Below are positions 51,374 to 62,051 of a DNA stretch of 64,000 bases, in pieces. The position numbers were made by a program, and so were the translations under genes. The stretch comes from Panorpa germanica. Taxonomy: Eukaryota; Arthropoda; Insecta; Mecoptera; Panorpidae. The DNA lies in assembly GCA_963678705.1 (NCBI GenBank), contig OY783206.1, forward strand, positions 24,935,807 to 24,999,806, written 5' to 3'. The notes beneath the pieces are model-generated. The model was not told where the DNA came from and did not search any database. It saw only the letters and a program-made list of their open reading frames with translations. Every line of letters begins with the position of its first letter. Positions within the stretch are counted from its first letter, which is position 1.

Positions 51374-51748
51374 CCCAGTAAACAATTTGGTGAAGTGTCC
51401 TATTTGGTGAAGTTCGAGTCACTCGTACAATTCTATTCTAACGCTTTACAAGTTCTCTACCTGTCACAGATTTTGTGTTAGTTTTTCATAATAATATTCC
51501 TTCTTTTTCCAACATCATTCATTAAGTATTTCTGTTTCTTTCCCACATGGGTATATTTTTATTATCCGGTCATAAATCATAAACCTACTCCGCTTTTAAT
51601 TCAGCAGTGAACCGTCGTTGCAATGTCTGTAGCTCATAAAAAGGACCTTTCCTTTGAACGACTGAATAGAAAACGAACACGTTCCAGACAAAAAATTCAT
51701 GATACGTAATAGAAATTAAGTAGAATTTACTCCAAAATGTTTACTGGG
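51374..51748. mobile_element. 375-bp MITE with 17-bp TIRs
   Basis: The termini are CCCAGTAAACAATTTGG and, on the opposite strand, CCCAGTAAACATTTTGG, with one mismatch. Other copies have an uninterrupted site here (TATGAAATAATGACG), so the ends are exact and the apparent target duplication is the dinucleotide AA. It has no coding frame and the superfamily is not assigned. Confidence 0.8.
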
Positions 51749-51997
51749 AAATAATGACGCAAGTTCAATTTATTAATTTCAGAAAAATAGTTTTTATATA
51801 CATGTATGTATAACAAGCGATATGCCAAAACTTATCAAAAGTGTTCTCCATCGCTGTACAGTGCATCCAAACTTTGCTTGAAGTCTTTTGTGTAATATTC
51901 CTATATGTTTCCTATAACGCTAATTGTAACGGCAACACATAGGGGTGGTTACCCGCTATATAGGGGGATCCACGGTCGCTGTTGGGATCGGTGGGTC

Positions 51998-54900
51998 CTA
52001 GGAACCATTATTTCTGAATATATTAATTACATATCCATGTTTATTTATATGGCACAATACATCCTCAAAAACTTTTCTTGGAATTAAGAAAGAATTATCA
52101 CTTTTAAATGAATGGGTTTTAATTTGTTTTGCGGTACCCGCAATGCAAGGACGTGAAAACGCAACGGAAAATCCCGTTTTTCTATTGTAGAGAGTAAGAG
52201 TAAAGTTAAAATCAGATTTCCCATCAGTTAAATTGAAAACAGAAAAATAAACATTATCGGTAGAATACCAAATTGATAAAAGGAACAGTCTATCATAAAT
52301 TGAAATGTAATTTAAAGTATACATGTTGTTTTGCAACTGACTGAGATACGGTCTAGACATCAGTTTTATGCTCCCTGGGTGCTTATCTTTGATATGCTCC
52401 GTCAAATCTTTAATTACTCCCGTCCAATCACATTGTGTAAAATTACACTCTGTTGAACGGTAAACGCAGTTCAAAATATGGCTCCTTATTTTCTCTTGAG
52501 GACCACTAACAGGACATCCTGCACCACTGAATTTACAAACAACATCAAAGTCTTCAAGGAGTTGTTCTAAAAAGTAGTTTCTACTGTCAGACACCGTAGT
52601 TTGACATTTTGGACATGTGCTTAATTTCTTCCCGCATTCTTCACACATGCTGTGGCCTTTTTCACACTGCGGTATTTTGCCCAACATGAGTTCATTACAT
52701 ATTTCACATTCAAGCTTTTTCATCATCTTTCGTGAAATTTTTTGTGAATTTGTGTTTTTCATTTTCACCAAATATTCATTGTCTTCTAAAGCCGTGATAT
52801 CCATGCCTTCGTTGTCCATATCAATAGAATTTTCCATATTTTTCATAATAGTGTAAAGATCTACATTAGAAATATTTCCAACTTTACTATGTTTCATGTT
52901 ACTTTCAGAAATCTTAAATTCGTTCATCGTTTGATCGATATCTATTTCCGGTCCTGTGTGTTCGACATGTTGAATGGCAACTCTACTGGAAGTGTCACTT
53001 CTAAGCAGTTTCAAGAAATACAGTTCGTTATAAAGCAAATCAATGTTGAACTGACTTATCAGCATAATTGGATTTTGAGAATTAACAGAAAATCCTTTTT
53101 CGGGGGTGTCTGTCAACACCACCAAACGACTTGGGTGTTCTTCACTGACATGATACACCAATTTGTCCGGAACATCGCTCCACTCACAGGATTCCATGAA
53201 GCATTTGACAGGCTGCTTTCGTAGTTTGTTCTTGCACGAAGATTCGTGTTTCCTTAGTGTTATGAGGTTCCCTCGATAGCCGCAGTTAAACTGACAGTTG
53301 TCAAGGACTTTGCTGTAATGTGTGTTTAAAATGTGTATTGATAAAACGCAAATGATAAAAACCTTATATTTTACTTCTAAAACAACCCTATTTTGTTCCC
53401 TTATAGGACTAAGTTAAAATAACATTTTATAAATGATTATTAATACGCAGTAAAAGTTCTGTTTGAGCTTCCATTTGCAATTTTCTACTACAAACTTTTA
53501 TATTAAAAAAGTATTTTGATTTTATTACGTTCTATTTATAGCTGCAATCCTGTTACTATCTTCAGTTAAATTTAGATATTTTTAAGTTAATTATTACTAC
53601 GTTTCGATTAAGTAAAATGTTACATTTATGTCGAATGATGATTAGTAATTAAGTAGTTTTATTGTTATTACAATTATCCACATAACGTTTGTTCAAGGAA
53701 TTATCATTAGGAGGTACTGGTACCGTCAATGCAAAAAGGTTATCTCTCAGTAATGCGTGCAAATAGTGCGACTGTACCTTTGAAAATGAATTATTCAATT
53801 CCCAATTAACTGGCTTTTTACCTGTGTTTTTTATGCATATTTAATTTAAATGGGCTTCTATACTCATTTTTTAGTGGTAGAATTTTCACTTGTTGATTAA
53901 AATTCATGTTAATAAATGTGTATTGGCGTGTCTATTTAATTAAATGTCTAAATGTTTACGGGATATAGCAATTAAAGTTTAAATTGTAGTTTTAGCGCTG
54001 TGAGATGTCGGCCATATTCATGACGCAACATGTAGTGGGATAAGTCAGTTATTTGTTGATTAGATCAGTGCTGTGTTAGTGTTTTGTAGCTGTTGGTAGT
54101 CCTGTGTATCTAGTATGTATGCGTTAATTAGCAAAAAATAATAAGTTTTTATTTTATTTAACCCTGTTACGGCAGACATAATATTGAAATTTTATTGTTC
54201 CTTGAAATAGCTGTAAATAATATTTGATATTTTGATATATAAATACATATAGCAGAGATTTATGACCTGTAGCGTTGGTAACCTGTAAACTTGAAAGAGT
54301 TATGTCACGAATATATATCTTTTACTCTCTGTTGTTTAAAAGATATAGCAGTATAGCGAACGTGAGGTCACATGTCTTGGAATGTTCTACAACGTTGAAT
54401 ATCTTTAATAATTAAAAGACAAAATTACTTTTTTAATTGTTAATATCTCCTAACATATAAGGAGTTATTAAAAATAATTGGACGTTTGAGGTTCTAGTAA
54501 CCCACTTTATCAATGTATAGTACACTTTTATAGAAATTAACAGAGATGTGCGTTTTTCCAATACATATACTCAAAATGCAAATACAAAATAATAGCTATT
54601 TTCTATTTTGTATTTAAATATCTTTTAAGAGTATAAAATTTTATATTTTATTTGAAAACTTTTACAAACCTATTTCCTATTTGGAACATACAAAATACTT
54701 TTTTCATTTTTGTTACTTCATAGTGCTAATCAGTAAATATTTTTTTTTGAATATAAATTTAAAACCCCTCCAATATTAGCACCATCTATGATCTAAAAGT
54801 ACCTGCACAATTATCTTAATACCCCCCACTACCCCCACATGCGACATCCAACATTTATATATCTTCATTCATAAGTTGACATTATTTAGACATGAGTGTA

Positions 54901-55927
54901 CTAAATGTATTGTATTTTTAACGTACAGACTAGTGCGACATAAACATGCGACACTAATAAAACCCTTACTATTGCCATTTTTAAACTTATGGATAGTATT
55001 TTTATGAAACAAAAATGTTTCAAAACAAAGTCAGTCTTTATCAAAGAGAATTCTCAAAATTACTAAAAAAATAACATTTATATTAGTAACATAATCAGTA
55101 ATCTATTTTCTCAAAAGTATTTTTAAAACACGTATTTTGTGTTTAAATACTAACACGAAATTTATTTTTTATTTTGTATTTGAAATAGGAAAATAACGAG
55201 GTATTTGAATTTTGTATTTAAATGCTTTTGAAAAGCATTTGTGCACATCACGGGAAATTAAGACATAGGACACAAGTGCATTCATTATACATTATCCATG
55301 CAAAACAAAACAACTTAACAACAACAATGATTAAATTATAAATGAACTATTGTAGTAAATATCTCTTTAACTACTTATTTTTATCTTACTTTAAAATACT
55401 AAAATAACTCATAAGCTGATTAAACTATTTAAAGAAACACAACAATTTAGTGAGAAAGAAAAATACTAAAATAACATGTCGCCGAGTAATTTTAGTTCAT
55501 AGAAGACCCATACATGTGTGAGGGCGCTAAGAAGCGCCTTGGCATGATACGAACACTTGGACATTATGTGATGATACCCTGATGCCAAGTAGAAAGTTGT
55601 CCTACAATGCAAGTTTCACACTTGGTAGCTTGCAATAAGCTAACTCCAAGGTTCATTTTCTACCTGAGATGTTCTTCATATGGACATAATCTAACAGATA
55701 CGATGCTAACATTGTAATTATTTATTTTATACTTACGCAAAAATAACGTCTAGGAATGGTAATTCTATTCTTTCGGATGTGCACTCTATCACCTTTCCTT
55801 CAGCTGTTATACATGATGTGCAATCGGCGCAATAGAGATGTCTAGCGTAGCACGTTGTGTAAGGAGGCCGGATTACTAGTCGGCAGTCTGGACAAGTAAT
55901 CCTACCCAAGCTGTAGTTTAATTCCAT
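51998..55927 (-). CDS. SIAH-like dual-RING E3 ligase, array copy 6 (class B)
   Basis: Exon 1 is 55737-55927 and exon 2 is 51998-53312, with a 2424-bp intron; the product is 501 aa, the longest in the array. The exon 1 RING has CYARHLYCADC in place of CYAGHLVCPDC: the ligands are kept but the usual Gly before His is lost. The second RING has CEKGH where other copies have CGKGH. The second finger is C-x4-C (CNFTQC), unlike copies 3 and 7. The C-terminus ends FRNNGS. The intron contains inverted R1 and a private hAT-type MITE, which must be spliced out for expression. Confidence 0.82.
53403..55540. repeat. Intronic repeat block containing inverted R1 (copy 6)
   Basis: Corresponds to 25323-26690 with a hAT MITE inserted at 54541. 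Some segments differ from copies 3 and 7, such as the stretch near 53740-53790. Confidence 0.55.
54541..55253. mobile_element. hAT-type MITE, 713 bp, in the copy 6 intron
   Basis: The 8-bp target duplication GAAATTAA (54533-54540 and 55254-55261) and the ends CAGAGATGTGC and, inverted, CCGTGATGTGC are typical of hAT elements. Copies 3 and 7 have a single uninterrupted site. The interior includes repeated TTTGTATTT motifs and a segment (54838-55022) homologous to the array 5-prime spacers. There is no transposase. Confidence 0.85.
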
Positions 55928-56787
55928 TATTATTATCTAACAGCAAATCTGCAGGAAACAATATGTTACTTTTATGAATTGTCATAACCTAAAAATATTT
56001 AATGCCTTGTAAACAAAGCTACTTATATTTAACGTTCATTTAATTAGTTTTCATGTCAATCAATTTGTTAATATGAGTTTTTATAAAAATTTCTTTGTTG
56101 TAAAATTGTAAGTTTGAAAGTAAATAATACAGAAAGCTGTGGACAAAAGGAATGCCACAGTATCTAGAAAAACAAGGAAAAAGGAAAGAAAGGGACAGCA
56201 AGATTTAGACTTGGAGTGAAGAGAGGGGTAGTAGGTGCTGGGGATCAGAGGAAGAGAAACGATTCAGGAGTATATTGAATAGGTTTAAGGAGAAAGTGAA
56301 ACGTGATATCGACCGGATAGAAATCCTGAAAGGGGAGAAGAAGTGAATAAAACAGATAAATTAGGTTAGAAGAAAAAGAAAGGAAAATAAAGACAAAGGA
56401 GATGAAACGTGACAGTAGGAATGAATCCGTGGCTTAATAAGATATTGAGATATTGGGAAGAAATAGAAAGGAAGAAGGCCCGAATGTGTAACCGAGATAA
56501 AGATGAGATAAAGAAAATGATATTTCAGGATGGATTGAGAAAAGAAAATAGAGCATTTAGAAGAAGTGTCTTTGGCTTTTTTTTTAAATAAATAAATTAC
56601 AATTTGCAAGTAGAAATTAAGAAACAAACGATAACCCATTATTATGATATAAATAATATGTATTTGACACGGGGAATAAGGTTTGTACTACACATAGAAA
56701 ATGTAGATTTCGTACCCACTGATGCGACTTGAACATGCGACATATGTATTTTCGTTCATGAGTTGGCATTATTTAGACATGAGTGTA

Positions 56788-56829
<42 letters not shown>

Positions 56830-58356
56830 CTTTGGAGGAACGATCGTATAAATGCTATATCTAAGCAACAACTTAATATATATTAATTATTTTCACGGTA
56901 AGTGAAAGCTGACAAAATTACTCAAAATGTATGAACTATAAGTTACAAGCCGTTTTATAAAAAAAGAAAGAAAATTGTGCGCCTGTCATTGTTCGCACTG
57001 CATTTTGGGAACAGTTAATAATGCGAAAAAATGTTTAAGATCAAATTATTAACGTTTAACGGTAAATTGACAATTCGGTAGTGTCGTTAGTGTTAAATTC
57101 AGTAACTATACTATACTACGCATTAATGTAGTTAGCTTATCAGGGAGTGGTTCATTATCTGTCAAGCCTTAAGTGATAAAATATACGAGTCGGGATCCAA
57201 AATTGAGGTTAGGTATGTCGCAGGGTTTAAGTAAAGTTTTAAACAACCAAAACTTCGTCGTAACAAAACTTTAAAAACACATTAGAAGGTTTATTCAATT
57301 ACCTGGAGTTATTCTTTAAATACAGGATTCCTTTTCTTCGTTATCAATTCAACTTATAACCAGTCTTCACAATATGATATTGATAACTAATTCTATTTGC
57401 AATAATGAAATGTCTCAAGCACTATCTACAATCTCTTGATTAAGAGATAGCTCTAATGTAATCTAATCTACTTTAATCAGCATTACACATTCTTAAATAA
57501 CAAATATTGTACATTTTTTTGGTGAGAGCTTATTGAATTTAAAATATTTTCTCTGGTAAATTGACAAACGCAATTTACTTTTATATATTTGTAATTTTAG
57601 TCCAAGAAAAACATAATATTATTTTTAAATACCTTTTCTCATTTAAGTTTACACCTGTACCATTTGGAATTTCAATACAACCGCGTCTGCCATCTGTTAA
57701 GTAAATCATTTATTATTTTTTAGTGCTGCTTAATAGATGGTGCTCAGGATTTAATTTTATGTTAATATATAATTACAGTGCACCTCTTATAACGCGAATT
57801 CAAAGAGCGCGAGTAAATTATTACGGACACTCATTTTCTCCAAAGCGTTCCCTGTGCAACACAATACTATTAGAAATATTTCGTTAGAAGTCTTTATTAG
57901 TCTTTTAAAAATATTGTGAAAATAATAAAAAATAATATAAATGAAGATAAATAATAAATCAGGTTATTAATTTTGCAATTCATTTTTTTATTAAATCTGT
58001 ATTAAAATTAAGAAAATATTTTACAATGTATTCTAGAACAGACAATCCAACCAAATCTTAACTTTTTTTTTTCAAAGATTCCATTTTGATGGCTACATCT
58101 ATGAAATAATGACGTAAGTTCAATTTATTAATTTCAGAAAAATGGTTTTTATCTACATGTATGTATAAACAGCGATATGCCAAAATTTATCAAAAATGTT
58201 CTCCATCGCTGTACAGTGCATCCAAACTTTGCTTGAAATCTTTTGTATAATATTCCTATATGTTTCCTATAACGCTATGCGTAACGGCAACACATTACCC
58301 GCTATATAGAGGGACCCACGGTTGCTGTTGGGATCGGTGGGTTCTAGGCACAATAA
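55928..58356. other. Short-type spacer copy 6 to Helitron
   Basis: No gene. It matches 27095-30309 closely and includes the GA-rich extra segment and an (AT)18 tract (56791-56826) that replaces part of the MITE region. It leads into the 3-prime flank of copy 7. A 60-aa plus-strand frame at 56409-56591 shows no recognisable domain. Confidence 0.6.
56791..56826. repeat. (AT)18 microsatellite
   Basis: 36 nt of perfect AT dinucleotide; absent from the other spacers. Confidence 0.95.
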
Positions 58357-58894
58357 TCTACTATATAAAAATAAGTCGGGTTTTCCTTCCTGACGTTATA
58401 ACTCCAGAACGCACGAACCGATTTTCACGGTTTTGCATTCGTTGGAGAGGTCTCGGGCTCCGTGAGGTTTATAGCAAAGAAAATTCAGGAATTCAGGAAA
58501 AATTTCAACAGAAAAGCGGGAAAATCTTTTTTCACATACAGCGCCTACTCTGATACATAGCATATATACAAACCAATATTTTAAGTAGACCGGTGTTTTA
58601 AGTAGTAGGCGCCGGTGCGTTTGACAGCTACTCATTATTCTCTGCTCAGTTAATTAATTTCATGTGACAAACCGGTATTGTGTTCATTGTGAAATTGTGA
58701 AAAAAAAGTTAAAAAAATAAGTTATTCATTTCCTAACATTTAAATTGGAAACCATCAAATCAATCACGTGTATTGTGCAAATTTTTATTCAATTTCAACA
58801 GCAGGCATTTGTCTTTAAGGTGGTAAGTTGAACTGTGTAAATTATGTGGATCGTGCATTTAAGGTTACATTCACCACTCTGTCCATAGTCCAAA

Positions 58895-60450
58895 ATGCCT
58901 AGAGGACGACGTGCGAACATCGGCCGCCGCGCAAGACATGCAAGCCAGCAACAACTGTATTCACAGAACTTAAGCGAAGAAAGACAAAATATAATAAGAG
59001 AAAATGCCCGATTGAGACAACGCGTGAGCACACGAAGATCATTGGCATCATACAATCGCTTGACATTCCAATATGATCCCACTGCAAACTACAGTGATGA
59101 TGAAAATTTAGATATTGGACGAACGACGACTTTATGCCGATATTGCAATGCGTTAAAGTTCAAAAGAGAAACGGCTGGATTGTGCTGCGCAAGTGGAAAA
59201 GTCAAACTGGATCCATTACTTACACCACCACAGCCACTGAAACCATTGTTCGATGGAAGTGATCCCGATTCCAGCCATTTTCTTCAACACATCCTTGAAA
59301 ACAATAACTGCTTTCGCATGACTTCCTTTGGAGCTAATATCATTCGAGAAGGCGGCTTCATGCCGACTTGCAAGGTAAAAGATACAACACAAATAACCAA
59401 TCACTCACACCAACACAATGAATTGCAACACATAACAACTACATATACACCACATACTACACCATCACACGATCAGAAGTTACACCGTATTCTTCAACAA
59501 ATGATTGTTTGCAATTACAGATACAAGGACAAATATATCATTTGCATGGTTCAATGGTGCCAACACCAGATGAACCGCATCAATTTCTGCAAATATATTT
59601 CATTTCGTCGATGGTGGATCAGCTGAATGTGCGGTGCAATATACAGGGAACACAACAGTTAAAGAGACGAATTATTGAACAGTTGCAAGCATTTTTTCAC
59701 GCTAATAATGCTGTGGTTAATATGTTCAAAACAGCATTGGAACGAATGCCATCGGATACGCACAAATTTGTCATAAGAGCGGATTGTACCCCAACAGGTG
59801 AACATGTGCGAAGATTCAATGCACCCACCGTTAATGATGTTGCTGCAATTATTGTTGGCGATCCAACTAAATCGCGAGACATTGTCGTTCAGCGAAGAAG
59901 CAATATCATGCATCGTGTAAACGAGACACATCGTTTGTACGATGCGTTACAATATCCAATCATTTATTGGCAAGGGCAAGACGGATACGACATCACGTTG
60001 AAGATGGTCGATCCAATTACTGGTACAATATTCACACACTAATTATTGCTATTATTGCTATTATTGGTTTCCATTAACAATTCATTTAATTTTGCATTTT
60101 CAGGCGTATCAACGAATAAAAATTTAAGCGCAATGAATTACTATGCGTATCGTATGATGATTCGTACACATGAGGAGAATGTCATTCTGAAGTGCCGTCG
60201 GCTATTCCAGCAATTCGCTGTCGACATGTATGTCAAAGTCGAGACCGAACGTTTAGCGTTCATCCGATTCAATCAGGCAAAGCTACGATCTGAGGACTAT
60301 ATACACTTGCGTGATGCTATTCATTCAGATGGTAATGTTCAGAATATTGGACGTCTGACGATTCTCCCATCATCTTATATCGGAAGCCCACGGGGCAGTT
60401 ATACGTTGCGTGTTCACGAGTTGGGAAACCATCCGCTTTGTTTGTGTTAA
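58895..60450 (+). CDS. Truncated Helitron protein (N-terminal helicase-like domain)
   Basis: Exons are 58895-59374 (AAG|GTAAAA), 59521-60022 (ACTG|GTACAA) and 60104-60450 (TTTCAG acceptor), giving a continuous 442-aa frame. It shows the CRYCNALKFKRETAGLCC motif, MTSFGANI, the PTCKIQGQIYHLHGS junction, FLQIYF, and the SAMNYYAYRMMIR and SYIGSPR motifs of the Helitron N-terminal domain. Normally the Rep (HUH) and helicase domains follow. Here the frame leaves the Helitron sequence right after SYIGSPRG and ends 18 residues later in an out-of-frame tail. It therefore cannot be autonomous. Confidence 0.85.
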
Positions 60451-60500
60451 CGTCAGACCAAAAAACAAAAAATGTGGTTTACCAAAGAGCACTTCAATGA
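60396..60500 (+). pseudogene. Residual C-terminal end of the Helitron helicase
   Basis: In a different frame from the upstream exon, this piece reads QLYVACSRVGKPSALFVLTS and onward to TGA at 60498-60500, the usual Helitron helicase C-terminus. It marks the far side of an internal deletion whose junction is at about 60388-60396. Confidence 0.8.
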
Positions 60501-60723
60501 AACGGATAATTTGCGGACACGTATAACGCTTCGATTCAGTATTTACTTTGGATTCACTTTCATTTACTTAGAGAAGTTCAACTAAATAACACTAATCGAA
60601 ATGAATTCATTACTGTTGTGAAATGAAATAAAATTTTTCCTTTTCAAATATAAAACAAAAAAAAATATTTTCTTCATCTTTTAATCACCAAACGAAATGT
60701 TACATCAAACGAAGCCATCTGAT

Positions 60724-60752
60724 GGCGAAACGGAGTTCGCCGGGTTTGCTAG
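60724..60752 (+). terminator. Helitron 3-prime hairpin and CTAG end
   Basis: 6-bp stem, 6-nt loop, seven-nucleotide spacer, then CTAG. This is the transposition terminator of the element, not a transcription terminator. Confidence 0.85.
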
Positions 60753-62051
60753 TTTCTATATATATTAATTACATATCCATGTTCATTTTCATAGCACAAT
60801 AATTCCTCAAAAACTTTTCTTGGAATTAAGAAAGAATTATCAAGTATAAATGAATCGGTTTTAATTTGTTCAGCGGTACCCACAATGCAAGGATGTGAAA
60901 GCGCAACGGAAAATCCCGTTTGCTCATTGTAGAGAGTAAGACTAAAGTTAAAATCAGATTTTCTATCAGTTAAATTGATAACAGAGAAATAAACATTATC
61001 GGTTGAATACCAAATTATAAAACCGAACAGTTTGTCATAAATTGAAATATATCTTAAAATATCGCTGTTGTTTTGCAACTGACAGAAATACGGTGTAGAC
61101 ATCAGTTTTATGCTCCCTGGGTGCTTAACTTTGATATGCTCCATCAAATCTTTATTTATTCCCGTCCAATCACATTTAAAATTACACTCTGTTGAACGGT
61201 AAACGCAGTTCAAAATATGGCTCCTTATTTTCTCTGGAGGACCACTAACAGGACATCCTGCACCACTGAATTTACAAACAACATCAAAGTCTTCAAGGAG
61301 TTGTTCCAAAAAGTAGTTTCTACTGTCAGACACCGTAGTTTGACATTTTGGACATGTGCCTAATTTCTTCCCGCATTCTTCACACATGCTGTGGCCTTTA
61401 CCACACTGCGGTATTTTCCCCAACATGAGTTCATTACATATTTCACATTCAAACTTTTTCATCATCTTTCGTGAAATTTTTTGTGAATTTGTGTTTTTCA
61501 TTTTCACCAAATATTCATTGTCTTCTAAAGCCGTGATATCCATGCCTTCGTTGTCCATATCAATAGAATTTTCCATATTTTTCATAATAGTGTAAAGATC
61601 TAAATTAGAAATATTTCCAACTTTACTATGTTTCATGTTACTTTCAGAAATCTTAAATTCGTTCATCGTTTGATCGATATCTATTTCCGGTCCTGTGTGT
61701 TCGACATGTTGAATGACAACTCTACTGGAAGTGTCACTTCTAAGCAGTTTCAAGAAATACAGTTCGTTATAAAGCAAATCAATGTTGAACTGACTTATCA
61801 GCATAATTGGATTTTGAGAATTAACAGAAAATCCTTTTTCGGGGGTGTCTGTCAACACCACCAAACGACTTGGGTGTTCTTCACTGACATGATACACCAA
61901 TTTGTCCGGAACATCGCTCCACTCACAGGATTCCATGAAGCATTTGACAGGCTGCTTTCGTAGTTTGTTCTTGCACGAAGATTCGTGTTTCCTTAGTGTT
62001 ATGAGGTTCCCTCGATAGCCGCAGTTAAACTGACAGTTGTCAAGGACTTTG
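60749..62051 (-). CDS. SIAH-like dual-RING E3 ligase, array copy 7 (exon 2; stop supplied by Helitron)
   Basis: Exon 2 runs from the CATTACAG acceptor (first base 62051) to a TAG at 60749-60751. Exon 1 must lie just past position 64000, since its flank is visible at the right edge. The stop codon is the reverse complement of the Helitron's terminal CTAG. The peptide ends in NIYRN, while the other class copies continue with three more residues (NCA or NGS). The second RING and fingers are complete except for the one-codon deletion giving C-x3-C (CNFKC), shared with copy 3. The native 3-prime UTR is separated by 2.4 kb of Helitron, so polyadenylation must use a Helitron or read-through signal. 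Confidence 0.82.

Larger units (their letters stand above)
43923..51997. other. Spacer copy 5 to copy 6 (repeats and relic)
   Basis: Long-type spacer without intact recognised genes. It holds the MITE (44440-44877), G10 tract (45102-45111), single foldback arm (46060-47324), R1, the 94-aa frame (49022-49306), the empty ISL2EU site near 49287, the exon-1 relic (49780-49872) and a 375-bp MITE (51374-51748) in the 3-prime flank of copy 6. Confidence 0.65.
58357..60752 (+). mobile_element. Internally deleted Helitron, 2.4 kb
   Basis: It starts TCTACTATATAAAAATAAGT and ends CTAG. A perfect 6-bp hairpin (GGCGAA, loop, TTCGCC, 60724-60741) lies seven bases before the end. It is inserted between A (58356) and T (60753) without target duplication, as Helitrons do. 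It encodes the N-terminal Helitron protein but lacks most of the Rep and all core helicase motifs. It lies in the last coding exon of array copy 7. Confidence 0.9.

Noticed and set aside
56220..56600. Possible LINE ORF remnant in the GA-rich segment of copies 3 and 6
   Set aside because: The charged 60-aa frame lacks any reverse-transcriptase or endonuclease motif. The GA-rich composition alone can create such peptides.
58895..60450. Autonomous Helitron
   Set aside because: The frame ends after the SYIGSPR motif, and the Rep HUH and helicase motifs are missing, with only an out-of-frame helicase tail left.
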